A stretch of 64,000 nt of DNA from Psococerastis gibbosa (lineage: Eukaryota; Arthropoda; Insecta; Psocodea; Psocidae): contig OZ020492.1 in NCBI GenBank assembly GCA_963971405.1, positions 6,572,001 through 6,636,000 on the forward strand, written 5' to 3'. Below the pieces are notes generated by a model, which worked only from the letters and a program-made list of their open reading frames with translations, was not told the DNA's origin and did not search any database. The position numbers were made by a program, and so were the translations under genes. Below are positions 47,301 through 57,133 of this stretch, piece by piece (positions within the stretch are counted from its first letter, which is position 1; each line of letters starts with the position of its first letter).

Positions 47301-47777
47301 TCTGTAAACATGTAAATCCACTGAAATCCCGAAGTCGAAAATTTTGACCATCACAAAGCTTTCCTTTTAATACGCATAAATAGGAAAGCAATAAGTTATG
47401 GGACACACTGGGAGCTTTGAGTCGGACATTTCCCATAGTGGGGAATATCTGTGACTGCATGTGCATAAAGTTTATTATTATTTTTTTTTTTTTTAAGACA
47501 TCGCATACAAACAATTTAATGAATATATCCGATTGACCTCTTCAGTCGCCTCTGCAGGGTAGTACCCGTTTTTTTGTTACGACACGTCTCCAATCGCATG
47601 GCGTGTAAAGTCTCACACAAGTGCACTGTATCGTTATATCGGAAGCACTATTGAATCCGCTCTTACTTAAATATACTCACCTGCGGTGCTATGGCGGTAG
47701 ACTGTTGAAAGGCAAGTGACTGTCGGTGGCAATATTGAAATAGTAACAACAGCGAGAGCGAGAACCCATACTGACAT
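33413..47777 (-). CDS. flz: Filzig-type transmembrane/secreted serine protease (8 coding exons, 1099 aa)
   Basis: Coding exons are 47777-47681, 43248-43033, 42608-42393, 41634-39643, 39405-39216, 38529-38264, 35976-35822 and 33580-33413: 3300 nt with every phase agreeing. Residues 1-22 are hydrophobic (signal peptide or signal anchor). Residues 47-89 hold six cysteines (47, 62, 68, 79, 88, 89) in a CLIP-like module. A Thr/Pro/Lys-rich stalk spans about 675-810. Cys842 precedes the activation site R853|IVGG. The catalytic triad is His900 (TAAHC), Asp949 (NDLALL) and Ser1047 (GDSGGP), and Asp1041 sets trypsin-like Arg/Lys specificity. The catalytic domain agrees closely with Drosophila Filzig as I remember it (GAYPWQVLVRESTWLGLFTK, YLPGVYMR). 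It should act outside the cell; in flies filzig is linked to epithelial and cuticle function. The whole protein is shorter than my memory of fly Filzig, mostly in the linker. Confidence 0.95.
33685..33859. mobile_element. hAT-like MITE, 175 bp, C-homopolymer type
   Basis: Ends caaggtcgtagccaga and tctgactacggccttg are inverted. The perfect 8-bp repeat actgccaa lies at 33677-33684 and 33860-33867. Two C-runs flank an AT-rich middle. Last intron of filzig. Confidence 0.9.
34836..35165 (+). repeat. tRNA-like dispersed repeat, family H
   Basis: tggtaaagtattagactatg, tttgaggttcgagaca (B-box-like), cctgggtcaacccagccc and gttgctgaccgcaacatcca are shared with 53515-53710. A weaker relative with box A and ggttcgaat lies at 36045-36115. 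Confidence 0.5.
35245..35385 (-). mobile_element. tRNA-like SINE, family B (diverged)
   Basis: Reversed 3' end (attaccaaaccaacctagcg, gagttaggactataaaaccc) followed by eroded body. Intron 7 of filzig. Confidence 0.55.
35641..35811. mobile_element. hAT-like MITE next to a filzig splice donor, 171 bp
   Basis: Ends caaggccgtagccagga and ttggctaccgccttg are inverted. The flanking 8-mers agtcgctt (35633-35640) and cttcgctt (35812-35819) match at six of eight positions. The element ends ten bases inside the intron that starts at 35821. G-runs lie near both ends. Related to the 33685-33859 element. Confidence 0.85.
35822..35976 (-). CDS. flz: filzig exon: region before the active Ser
   Basis: Acceptor ttttacag|GGGG, donor TGTGAG|gtaagc. 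Encodes GGVPSVLQEVRVPLIENSVC, QEMFQTAGHQKRILNSFLCA and GYANGQKDSCE. The donor is followed after only ten intron bases by a MITE (35811-35641). Confidence 0.95.
36157..36395. mobile_element. hAT-like MITE, 239 bp
   Basis: Left end caggcgcggatctagaatga, right end atatccgcgtctg inverted. The perfect 8-bp repeat ggtacgag lies at 36149-36156 and 36396-36403. It is a close relative, in reverse, of the 24641-24902 element, and is inserted in the tail of a family D repeat. Confidence 0.9.
36960..37150 (-). repeat. Dispersed repeat family D, reversed fragment
   Basis: Reads in reverse: aaacctcgtattcgagcatt, tcaaccatcacaaagctttc, atgctaacgtatgaaagaga. This is the 5' hairpin end and adjoining blocks of family D. 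Intron 6 of filzig. Confidence 0.55.
37495..38065. repeat. C/G-homopolymer MITE-like cluster
   Basis: Three or more degenerate units of 'aaatgcgaaaaacctcactaatttgggccta...ctcctggggagaccccgag' type with long G- and C-runs, like the interior of the 5482-6198 element. Inverted ends and a flanking duplication were not found, so it may be a fragment or a nested pair. Intron 6 of filzig. Confidence 0.6.
38264..38529 (-). CDS. flz: filzig exon: catalytic Asp
   Basis: Acceptor tcttttcag|GTTCTT, donor ATACG|gtaagg. Encodes FLASLVAVFGEYDISGELES, VIVHRQYVPDTFENDLALLE and GRMATVTGWGRLKY. Confidence 0.95.
39216..39405 (-). CDS. flz: filzig exon: activation site and catalytic His
   Basis: Acceptor tcttttag|ACTGC, donor CCAGG|gtgagt. 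Encodes CGVRPLLSKTGR|IVGG, ASFGAYPWQVLVRESTWLGL and YVVTAAHCQPG. The intron to the large exon is short (237 bp). Confidence 0.95.
39643..41634 (-). CDS. flz: filzig large exon: Thr/Pro-rich stalk
   Basis: 1992 nt, phase 1 on both sides, acceptor ttcgtag|ATAAG, donor GAAATG|gtaagt. Open throughout (664 codons). The first part is mixed sequence with DEVADIINKLST and acidic DPEINTIDPDEDYDD. The last 150 residues contain low-complexity Thr/Lys/Pro runs expected to be heavily O-glycosylated. A long plus-strand open frame opposite the Thr run is only its antisense. Confidence 0.93.
41829..42000 (+). repeat. Family D 5' fragment
   Basis: Begins gctttcctatttatacgttagtataaggaaagc, a near-perfect hairpin, then diverged body. 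Intron between filzig stalk exons. Confidence 0.5.
42393..42608 (-). CDS. flz: filzig exon: linker
   Basis: Acceptor ttatttcag|AAAG, donor TTAGTG|gtaagt. 216 nt, phase 1 on both sides. Encodes SEDQRPDDVNNNLFVNTDQT, VYINTVPPTVPSKPF and ...YGHKVTGVFVNNVFTPTEH. No domain recognised. Confidence 0.88.
42737..42945 (-). mobile_element. SINE family C, full-length
   Basis: Reversed poly(A) tail ttttttttaaaaggttaatc, then the complete body to acctggccatcgaagtcgat. Intron 2 of filzig. Confidence 0.75.
43033..43248 (-). CDS. flz: filzig exon: CLIP-like six-cysteine module
   Basis: Acceptor tttttgcag|GTCG, donor ACTCG|gtaagt. 216 nt, phase 1 on both sides. Encodes RKLFGGYRIVPKTCVTPSKD, TAGICMFNFECTQKGGQMIG and TCVDGFLFGACCSLPN. 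Confidence 0.93.
44323..44515 (-). mobile_element. SINE family C with long reversed poly(A)
   Basis: A T-run of about 27 at 44324-44350, a short spacer, then atccgattgtcctcttcagt and the body to gatcgcatggcatgg. Intron 1 of filzig. Confidence 0.65.
44655..44835 (+). mobile_element. tRNA-like SINE, family B
   Basis: gagtagtggtacggactctg, ggttgttggttcgagtccca (B box), attctggccatgctttgg, aactccgccaggtcggctta, then tagaacaaaaaagtcc and a (TTTA)n tail. Intron 1 of filzig. Confidence 0.7.
45164..45778. repeat. Tandem array, three copies of a 205-bp unit
   Basis: Unit boundaries near 45164, 45358, 45563 and 45778. Copies 2 and 3 are almost identical (one substitution, gaagtt/gatgtt). Copy 1 lacks a few bases at its start. 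A plus-strand frame of about 74 codons spans each repeat junction, but it begins with TTG and ends in every unit, so it is not considered a gene. Intron 1 of filzig. Confidence 0.9.
46255..46430 (-). mobile_element. SINE family C
   Basis: tttttctttttaaaaaaggttaatcgcatg, then the body to ccacctggccattgaagtcg. Intron 1 of filzig. Confidence 0.7.
47140..47400 (-). repeat. Dispersed repeat family D, reversed
   Basis: Contains gtttgcccacaaatcgacaa, cagacagaccgaccgacaga, cctgggatctgtaaacatgt and the hairpin end aagctttccttttaatacgc. Intron 1 of filzig. Confidence 0.6.
47483..47625 (-). mobile_element. SINE family C close to the filzig start exon
   Basis: Reversed A-tail, then catacaaacaatttaatgaa and the body to tctcacacaagtgc. 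It ends about 55 bp from the donor of the start exon. Confidence 0.7.
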
Positions 47778-47792
47778 TTCACGCCCTACATT
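47681..47792 (-). CDS. flz: filzig exon with start codon and hydrophobic N-terminus
   Basis: Acceptor aaatttcag precedes 47792, so at least one noncoding exon lies upstream. ATG at 47777-47775 (G at -3). Encodes MSVWVLALAVVTISILPPTV and TCLSTVYRHSTA, ending one base into a codon at GCAG|gtgagt. A minimal upstream ATG-TAG lies at 47791-47786, eight bases before the start codon. Confidence 0.88.
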
Positions 47793-48178
47793 CTGAAATT
47801 TGAAATAAAAACATTATTAGTTTACATATTTATCAGGAATGTTCTAAAAAAAAAAATGTTTTAGTAGTTTTTTGGCATTTATGGGATAGAAACCCCCCCC
47901 CCCAAAAAAAAAAAAAAAAATTATAGGATTTCACCGTTTCTCTTCTATTATTCTCGAATCAATTTTGTGAATGTCAACAACAAATATCCCCTAAGTTAAA
48001 TAATTTAGCTGCGCATTAATGCGATTTTTTAAAAGTATATCCATATATTGTCTAGTATCTGTACTTGGTTAAGTTTTGCTTTCGCCTGTTTCATTGCGTC
48101 AGTGGTAAGCTTGTCTCAGCTTGTCCGTTACCGCTTGTAGCCAGTGGAGGTTGACATCGAGGACGTAATAGTGTTCGC

Positions 48179-48290
48179 CCGGTACCGGGACTCCGGGACC
48201 GGGACCAAGTTTAAGTCCCGAATTCGGTACCGGTACCATGAATTTCGGGACCGGTACCGGGACCAATCAAGTCCCGGTACCGAATAATAA
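48179..48290. repeat. ggtaccggga-type palindromic minisatellite
   Basis: Repeats of cgggaccggtaccggga and its complement (ggtaccgggactccgggacc, cggtaccggtaccatg, tcaagtcccggtaccg), interrupted by aattcggt and catgaatt. It reads similarly on both strands. Confidence 0.7.
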
Positions 48291-48973
48291 CTTTTAAATT
48301 TTGATTTGTCCATAGGCTTGATGTACTGATTGCAAGCTTAACATATCTTTTCTTGGTGCTCAGGGCTTAGAAATGTCCTCGTGTAGTCTTATGCTTCCCG
48401 ATTCTCTCTAAGATGTATCGGCCCTGTAATAGTGGCTGTATCCACGTATAACAGTTTTCCTAGGCTTGAAAGTTGGCCATAAGGCCTGTGTACACTTTGA
48501 CACTGTGAAACCCCTCCTAAATCCATATATAATGTATATCCACATCAAAACATTGCATTGGTGGCACTTATCAAGTTGTCAGTACTGGCTTTAATGCCAT
48601 TATAGTACTGCGGAAGGATTTTAGAGGATTATGACTTTCATGGGAATTAAGGTTCTGTTTAAGCGCTTTAAATCCTTGGGATATGGGTTTCATCGTATTC
48701 CACCATGGGCAGTACCGTACATGCACCGTTCATATGTAAATTGTGATCACTAGTCTGTTTGGGTGCTGTGGTCTGCAACATGCCCAGACCCGTGTTTTCC
48801 CCTTTCAGTACAATTTTTATTTATTTTTCATGCATAAATTTCTTAAGGGGCGTCCCAAACAAGAACAATAAAGACTTGTTCAACTTGTGGGTATCGAATA
48901 AGTGAAAATTAATTGTACTGAGATTCTTGTCGCTCATTGGTTGCCTGAGATGTTGAGCGTGAAAGTTTAACAA

Positions 48974-49038
48974 GTGTGGACATAGTGTGGGCGTAGTGTG
49001 GACGTAGTGTGGACATAGTGTGGGCGTAGTGTGGACAT
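48974..49038. repeat. Six-copy ~12-bp tandem repeat (gtgtggacatag)
   Basis: Units gtgtggacatag, gtgtgggcgtag, gtgtggacgtag, alternating. Confidence 0.85.
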
Positions 49039-49515
49039 GGTAAAGGTAAAATACCCACTAGGGTTGGGTAGGATTCGCACTTTACGTCACGTCACGCTTA
49101 CGCCTGTAATTACATTGTGCCAATGGTAAGCATGTCTCAGCTTGTTCTTTGTCACTTTCCACCGGTGTACTTTACACCGAGAATGTGTACTAGTTTGCCA
49201 TTGACCAAAGTTCACACGGAAACATTACCAATAATGTCCGAAATATACATGAGGCCGTTGGCAGGACAAGGTTCAATGGGTCAATAAAGTAGTACATTTA
49301 TAAAAAGCGTTTACAAAAAAATTTCAATTATTCATTAGTCACTTTTGAATAGTAACCATGGGCAACGAGAACGAAAGAAAGTGAGAAGAGCTTATGTTTC
49401 GGTCTTCTCCGATACCCTAAGGCAAGTGAGACTAGAGACATCTAGCGGACCACCTCAACACTAAGTTGCTTTTCGTCACACGGAACACGGAAAGGTTTTC
49501 AAAGGCGTATATGAA

Positions 49516-49700
49516 CCGAAATTAGAGGATTTAGAAAAAACTGGACTTGGTGGAATTCGAACCCACGATCAAATCCTATCCGGGGCTTCGTCTTAACCAC
49601 TGGATTACAAGCCCGAAAAGCCTAGTGTCTGCTAAATCCTCTATTTATATGCTCTTTGACAAGATTCGTATTGCTAAACAGGTTAGCACAGCTACAAAAC
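49516..49700 (-). mobile_element. tRNA-derived SINE, family A (best-preserved)
   Basis: The minus strand folds as a tRNA: acceptor GGGCTTG with CAAGTCC (seven pairs, one G-T), D-arm ATCCAGTGGTTAAGA, and T-arm GTGGGTTCGAATTCCAC. It is flanked by taaatcctct / agaggattta inverted ends. The copies at 12181-12353 and 54685-54860 share the body, so it is a SINE, not an isolated tRNA gene. Confidence 0.7.
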
Positions 49701-49799
49701 TATCTAAGAGGCTTGTGAGCGCACTTTATTGCATAAAGCGTTTGCCCTTATTCAATATATTGTAGTATTATACGGTGTATAACACTGACACTAAGCTAA

Positions 49800-52700
49800 C
49801 TTAGGTTGAATAGGTAGCCTCCACGTAACCCTCCTATAAGAATAATCACGTTAAAAAAATCCCGGTAATGTTTACCTAGGCTTGGTGGAATTTTCCCTCT
49901 TCCCCTTCCCTCTTTCCCTTCCGGTGCAAGTCCAGTTCCCTCCCAACTGGGCTACGCCAGTACCCGATTTACTGCGCAACCAGCGTACATCTGATCACTG
50001 CATTTTTTTTAAACAATATATATCGTAGATTTACCAGCGAGTGGGGTGGCAAACAAGTGCTCAAGGGGTCGGGAGCTTGTACGGGGGTTGGTCGATATTA
50101 GGGTTGTTCCTCCCTCCAAACCCCCCCCCCCCACCCTCCGTCCCCCGCTATCCCGTTCGCACGGCGTGGGGATTTCAACGGGAAGCAATTCCGCATCCTT
50201 TCTTCAATCTCCCCCCTACCTTCACCCCCCCCCCCCCCCGTGTGGCCACCCCTACTATTGTGCACCTGGGAGACCTTTCTTTACTTTGTATATAGACAAA
50301 GCTTGTTCAGCTCAATCTCTCGTTTAGAAATTCAAGAATTTACCTGAAAAGGTAGGCGTATACTTTGATTGGGTTCAACTATCCAAATGATATGGTGTTC
50401 TTACGTCAACACGAAGCTTCCTTTAATTAAGCTTAGGTTACCTTCAATTGGGTATTCTGAGTAAATCTCAAGGCTCCGGCCATAGAAATGTTTGTACTCG
50501 TATTGCCTTCGATTCCTTGGCAACTGGAAAGCTTATTGCTTTCCAATTTTTGTATTTAGGTTTTACTCGGCTATGCAACTTGTTCAAACCATATAGCTTA
50601 ATTAGGAGATTGCTGTTGAATTGACGCCAATAAATGATTTGTGTAGCTCATAATTTATTTAAAAAAAAATTATAGAAACCCAAGTGTCGTAAACAATGTA
50701 AAATAACAAACCAATTTCCTTGACCCATCGGATACCCTCACCATACTCCATACAGTACAATACCATACCGTACGATGCAATGCATATGTTCATGCATACT
50801 TACTTCCAATAAAGTTTATGTTGCTTTAAATCAGTTAATCTTATCTTAATTAAAATTTCCCTCCTAAAATTATAGATAGAATTATAGATTAGAAACACAT
50901 AATTATAATTCATTCATTCATTAGGCGCGATCAAAAAGCATAACATTCAAATGAATGTTCTATTGATTGGAAAGCGCCAAATCTCTGTCAATTTAAGTTA
51001 CTTACTTTAATTTAGTTTATAGCGCGTTTAGAACAATGGCCGTTGCAACGACGGCATTTCGCCATTCGCCTCACGACGCCGCGCCTCTCTTATCCAGTTT
51101 CCGGCGGTTTTTACTAACTCCATTCATCTGCTTTTTTTTCTTCTTCTTTTTATTCCTTTAATGAAAGGTTAATCGCGTGCAAGCAATTTAATGAATTTAT
51201 CCGACTAACCTCTTCAATCGCCTCACTAAGTAACCTAATAGGTTCATGTATCGAGTTACGTCACGTCTCCGATCGCAAGGAGCTACCACATTGCCTCCTA
51301 AGTCGCTACCTAGAACCTACCCAGGAATAGTTTATCACAATATAGTAGAAATGTAGAAAATTTAATTCCCTAATTTATATTTTGATCATTTTTTGCAGGT
51401 GTTTGGCGGCTACTGTCGTCATATGGGAATCCAACTACAAGCTTCAAATTCCATTCTGGGAATATGTTGCAAGGTGTGTTCCTATTTTATTCAAAAGAGC
51501 TGTTGCAGAAAACCAATCTCTGAGGTAAATATGAAAACCGGTTTTATTCGTTTCTCTGAATTCTTTATGCAAAGTAGTTGCACAGCTTTGTATAATCCTT
51601 TGCCGTTTCTTTTGATCTTGACACGGCAATTTCGCAGTTGACTAGAGGCAAACTACCTCTTTGTTTTCGCACTTGTTTTTTGTATGGCCACTTGGCTACG
51701 CCAATGAAAAGCTGGGGTACAGCAAAGCTTTCTCACACCTAAACCGTGAATACAGCCTTGCAAGGCTTTTTCGGATCGATGTTACCCCTTGTGTTTTCCA
51801 TTTCTACGGTAAACGAGTCCCCCCAAACTTTGGCGAGTGTCCCTCGCGGAGTCACGGCTGGATCTATACGTGGGGAGTCCCAAAAGATGTCTTCTGCCTT
51901 ACTTCCAAGCGTTTCGTCAACATCCAGAAACCAGCAATATTCCTGCCGTCTTCTTCTTCTTCTTCTCCCTTTATGTTACTTTTGTTGGTATATTGCTGCT
52001 AACGTTCCCTTAAGCGTTCATTATGTAACCAAATTTTGGATTGACCTTGGAATGTGGTGTTTTTTAAAGGGTGCTTGTCCGTGAATGCCTCGCATTTCAA
52101 AAGTTAAACATAGTTGCGGGTTATTGTCGCAGAGGTACCTACCTACCCCTAAATTCGGCTAGGTACTCATCCCCGCACCCTGCGTTCAGTCTTACTATTG
52201 CAACGGCTCCGATAGGTTCTAATTATTTACCTATTGTTAATTTACATTAATTTTATTAGTTGTGGTTGTAGTGTCATTCGTGTTATTTTATATTATATAG
52301 TGTTTATTGTGCTCGCCCCTGCTGTGATTCCTGCGGATACTTTGCAAGCCACGGACTCCAGCAGTAGATATGTAGCGTAGCCTATTCACCTAAAACACAT
52401 ACACTCAGACACCTTACAGCACCACACTATACATTACATATTATGATAGGTCTACCTACTGTACTACACCTTCACCGAGTAAGAAGAGTACGGTAGGCTT
52501 ATTCTTTTATCTCTTATTCTCTTACCAAATCATATGATTTTCATACAGTCCACTCTATTTTCATAGGTACCTAAACCTTCAGGAGCGTAATTTGGAGTTC
52601 TTAGTTATTAGCTTATTAGGATACGCCCCTGTTGTGAGTTAGGTACTTATTTTATTTTACTGAGTTATCGCAGAAAACCACAGTGCTGTTACCATGAATT

Positions 52701-53510
52701 GTTTCAATTGTATTTGTTTAACTAGTGATGTTTAATTGTATTGTACTTTTTGTTTCAATTCTGACTTGCTTAAAGCAGTATTGTATAAAATATATAATAT
52801 ATGAACTTGACTTGTTAGAGAGAACCCTGCGGTTTCAAGAGAGAAAATATATATAAAAACATCACCCAGAGGAATTTTAACATTTACGAGTATGATACGA
52901 AAGATAAATTAAGTACAGAAACAAATTAGTTAAATGATGTAAAGAGAATGCCATTGGAAATTAAATGTATTTTCTTTTGCGAAACCAGTCTTTGTACTGC
53001 AGAGTTACACAGCAGTTTTTGTTATGGTAATTACACAAATCGCCCGAGACCTGCAATGTTTTACCAACTTACTCATCACAACCAATTTTCATGAAAAGGA
53101 ATTTCTATCTCATTTCTATTTTTTGTTCCATGAATTTTTTTTAGAAAATTGAATTGTTCTAAAATAGACTGACATTTCTTTAGTTGCATCCAGCTCTTCT
53201 AAATTTATTTTTAATTTTATTCGAATTGATATATAATACATTTCATACCCCAAATTGTGTAAGTCCGTTGAAATCTGGAAATCTAAAATTCACACAGCTT
53301 CCCTTATACTATGTATAAATAGGAAACCAAATAGGCAATTTAATAGGCTTTCGGGGCCGGAGTCAGATGATGGAGAAGTGGAATCTGTAGAAAATCTATA
53401 TATATAATCAAGGGTGGCTCCAGCCATCTGTATTACAAATAAATGTTCACAAAGGAATTTTTAATGAACCAATATTGTCCACAACGGGCTGAATATAACG
53501 TGACCATTGT
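49800..53510. other. Intergenic stretch, no gene identified
   Basis: Contains a C-run-rich patch (50100-50240) resembling the homopolymer MITE group but without recognised ends, a reversed family C SINE (51133-51300) and a reversed family D fragment (53250-53335). Open frames here are short or driven by C/T-rich sequence. Confidence 0.4.
51133..51300 (-). mobile_element. SINE family C
   Basis: aaaggttaatcgcgtgcaag, then gcctcactaagtaacctaat and gatcgcaagg. The reversed tail is T/C-rich. Confidence 0.65.
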
Positions 53511-53514
53511 TATG

Positions 53515-53710
53515 CATAATCCTGTTGGAAGAGCACTGGACTATGAACTATGAAGTCGAGGCTCAAGATTTCGGCAGGGAAGGAATTTGTTTAGCATTAC
53601 CTGGGACCACCCAACCCTAATGAGCTGGGGTATTGGGAAATTGTTGCGGACCACAGTGTCCCAAATAGAGCTGAGGTTATGACCGAGGACTCCACAGCTT
53701 TTTTTTTACC
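53515..53710 (+). repeat. tRNA-like dispersed repeat, family H
   Basis: ggaagagcactggactatga, gaggctcaagatttcggca, attacctgggaccacccaac and ttgcggaccacagtgtccca. Matches 34836-35165. Confidence 0.5.
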
Positions 53711-54684
53711 TACAAACTGGAAAGGCTTCTTAAGAACATCATCGAGGGTTTTGTTGAAGGCACCAACTCAAGAGCACGACAGAGGAAGGAGTACCTTAAG
53801 GATGTCATGAAGGACCTAGGGTGCGACACCTATAAAGGACTGAAAAGGACCGCACAAAACAGACAAGAGTGGAGGAGAAAAAATACAACATTCGCTGCAA
53901 ACCAATCCCTAGATTGCAACTCAAGAGGAAGACTGGAAAGTTGAAATCTTTGATACCGTGCAATTTCAATTCAACCTCTAATATTTTCCTCACTTCGTGT
54001 CTCATGCTCCAACGAAAAATTAATCATTTTTTTTTTTTACAATTACATCGATCAGTTTTGATTGGAAACGACAAACATCACCAAGATTGGTTCGCCATTA
54101 ATTTTTTGTTTGCGCTCACGACGCTTTTTATCCTCGCTGTCATGCAATTTTAATTTTTCGCTTTGTCTATCTGTTGCTGACATATTTCAAAATTGTTTTT
54201 TAGTGTTCATTGTTTAGCGGGCTGTTACTTCAATTCAGTTTAATTCAAAAGGGTTTGAATGACAATGCATTGGAGCAGAATAGAGGTCATCAGGCAATCT
54301 ATTTTAATTAAATAAAACACAATGAAGCTTTATCTGCACAACATGTTCATAGATTGTTATAATTTACATAGGTTTGTGCTATTCAAGCCAAATGAAATTG
54401 TCCATGGTACTGCTACAATTTACCATATCCCAACGCAACTTTTATTGAGTCATAACAACAGAATTGCAAGTAAGGGTCACCTTTTTTAAATCATAGTCCT
54501 TTTTAAAATATTTGCAATAGCGAGGTGGGGAAAGAATGGAATTTATTAGTTATTAGTTTAATAAATTTTTAACATTAATTTGGATAAGGGTGGAGAGACG
54601 ACTGTCTCAGGACATGATGTTTCAAACCCCTCTGAGACGATCGATAATTAAATTTGGTAGTTTTTATTAACGTAATTAAGAAAA

Positions 54685-54860
54685 GTACTGGATAGTTATA
54701 GAACCCACGATTTACGCTTATCTGGGGCATTGTCTTAACCGCTGGACCACAAGCCCGACAAGTACAGTGTCTCCTAAATTGTCTACTTATATGCTCGTAT
54801 TGACAAAATTCGTATTTTTAGACAGTGTAGCACAGCTACACAACTATCCAACCGAACAGG
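54685..54860 (-). mobile_element. tRNA-derived SINE, family A
   Basis: tagaacccacgatttacgct and cttaaccgctggaccacaag (reversed B and A boxes), then tcctaaattgtctacttata and ctcgtattgacaaaattcg. Diverged at its 3' flank. Confidence 0.6.
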
Positions 54861-55148
54861 TTTATGAGATCACTTTATTGCATAAAGGCAATGCTTTATT
54901 CAATATATATTGAGTACAGAAATGGAGCTTTGCGCCTTTCAAACTGAATGTCATACTTGCAATAGACTTGCGGTTGCTGTTGTTCTTGGCTAAAGTGTCG
55001 TGGGTGAAACTTCCTCCCCCAAAGAGCAACATTATTACTTATACAAAAGGTATTGCTACAACTAAAGCCTGCAATTTGCCCCTCTTCGCGGTTTCCTCGC
55101 TTCCCGCTTTTGCGGATCTCGGTATCAACGCGGCTCCTGCCAGGCTAG

Positions 55149-55310
55149 GGTTTATTGCTTTCCTGTTTATACGTCAGTGTAAGGAAAATTTAACAATAGG
55201 GTATTTATTTACCAAGAAACCGCTCATAATTTTCCATTATGCTACCCATACTAATTGGTAAATAGAACACGTACGAGTTCACTCGTACTGGTTCTTTTTT
55301 CTTAGGTCTA
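55149..55310 (+). repeat. Family D, two-ended short derivative
   Basis: Joins a 5' start (ttgctttcctgtttatacgt) directly to a 3' end (gtacgagttcactcgtactg, gttcttttttc), so it looks like an internally deleted copy. Confidence 0.55.
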
Positions 55311-55454
55311 AACCAGTTGGGTTTGTTAGCCTTTGCTGCTGCCTACGGCTTATTGTCGCCCCCGCCTCGCCTCATTTCCAAACCTGTGGTTTCGCGTTGT
55401 TTCCCTCTACAACTTTTCTTAGCAGTGCCAGCCCCGGGAATATGTTCTGTTTCT

Positions 55455-55880
55455 CTATTCAATTTATGAGTTAGTAAAAGCAAAGCTTTGTGATTGGAGA
55501 AATTTTCGATTTCCACGGATTTACACGTTTTGACGTCCCAGGAACAACAAAAAAGTGGTTTTTATGAATGTCTCTCCGTCTCTCTACCAGTTCGTCCATT
55601 TATGGGCAAACTACTCAATGGAATTTTGATTAAATTTGACATGTAGGTGCACAAAAATATTATCTCGGGACCACCTTTTTTATTTTGGGCTAATCAATTT
55701 TGGAGGGTTTACCCTACAAGGAAAAAAACGTCTAAAAACTATTTCTGAAAATCGGTTTCAACGATTTCTTTTTTAATTCACATGTATTGTAGTCTGTATT
55801 AATGTAAACAAAAAGCAATAGGTCGCTTCCCCCTTGATAGCTTAGTTCAGGGGGCCAAAAAATAAGACTCAGTTTTCATT
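55455..55880 (+). repeat. Family D copy, partial
   Basis: aaagctttgtgattggagaa, tttccacggatttacacgtt, a gtctctccgtctctc tract, atgggcaaactactcaatgg. Followed directly by a second copy. Confidence 0.6.
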
Positions 55881-57133
55881 GCTTTCCAATTTATACGTAG
55901 TATAAGGAAAGCTTTGTGATGGTCGAAATTTTCGATTCCGAGATTTCAACGGATTTACACGTTTTGAGGTCCCAGGAACCCAAAAAAGTGGTTTTTACAA
56001 AATGTCTGTCTGTCGGTCTGTCTGTCTGTTCGTCGATTTCCGGGCAAACTACTCAGTGGATTTGAGTGAAATTTGGCATGTAGGTTCACAAAAATCATAC
56101 CTCGGGACTATTTTTTTTTTTTTTTTGGGCTAACTCAATTTGGGGGGGTTTTATTTTCAAAAAACTCCAAAAAAACGTCTAAAAAAATTATTTCTCAAAA
56201 ACGGCTCCAACGATTTCTTTTAAATTCTCGTAGATTGTAGTCGTTATTAATGTTGACAAAATGCGGGGGGTCGCTTGCCCCTTGATAGTTTGCTTCTGGG
56301 GGTAAAAAAATAAAAATAACTAAATTTTAATGAAAAAATGACTAAAAAATGCGAAACCTTTCTATCGATGATTTCTACCTTCAAGCATGTTTTAGGTGTT
56401 AAATTGAGTAACGAAACCGGATAGGTTGCTTTCCCAAAAAAATATTTGGTTTTGCCCAAAAAATTATTTTTTGAAAAAAATGATAGAAAATTCGCGCTCA
56501 AATGCATTGCATGCCCTGCCATTATTGCTGTGTGGTAATTAATGTGTTTGTTTGACCTATCGAGAATTTACCTCACTTCCAGTGACGTCAGGTGGACAAC
56601 CGCCCCCCCCCCCCCCGAGATATCGGAAATTTAACCATTGGAAAAATATTTGCCATAAAATTACTAATTTTCTCTATCTAATAATTTTGATAAATTGGAA
56701 AGCACGTTCGAGTGAACTCGGACCGGTTCTTTAAAAAAATTAGTAAAAAATAATTATTTTTCAGCGGAACCTTTCGATCGATGCTTTCTAACTTCAGGTA
56801 TGTTTTAGGTGATAAATATAGTATTAAACCCGAAAATTTTGCTTTCCCAAGCAATGATTTGGTTGAAGAAAAATTAATTTTTTGTAGAAATTATGGATTG
56901 TACAAGCCCCAATCCATTGCACACCCTGTCATCATTGTATTGTCTGTCCGTTCTTGACTGTGACGTCCCATTGATCAATTCAGTGCTCTAGGATAAGGAA
57001 AGTCAATGTAACCGATCTTCAACTCTGACAATTATTATTTACAACGGAACTACTCATATTATCATTCTAGCTTGATGCCTATACTAATTCATGAATGGGA
57101 AAGCATGTATGTTTTCACTCAAACCAGTTCTTT
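55881..57133 (+). repeat. Family D, longest copy
   Basis: Begins with a hairpin, gctttccaatttatacgta / gtataaggaaagc. A gtctgtctgtcggtctgtct tract and gggcaaactactcagtggat follow. An internal block occurs twice (about 56340-56740 and 56765-57130), each ending in ggaaagcacg/atg...gagtgaactcg..accggttctt-type sequence. No coding region. Class unknown; possibly a non-autonomous DNA element. Confidence 0.6.

Larger units (their letters stand above)
47793..49515. other. Upstream side of filzig, with satellites and repeats
   Basis: Presumed 5' flank or first intron of filzig. No upstream exon could be recognised. Holds A/C homopolymers (47891-47920), family F copies, a GGTACC-rich tract (48179-48290) and a 12-bp tandem repeat (48974-49038). 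Confidence 0.4.

Noticed and set aside
50041-50327. Proline-rich plus-strand frames
   Set aside because: Generated by C homopolymers; no start context or conserved sequence, and two overlapping frames look equally 'coding'.
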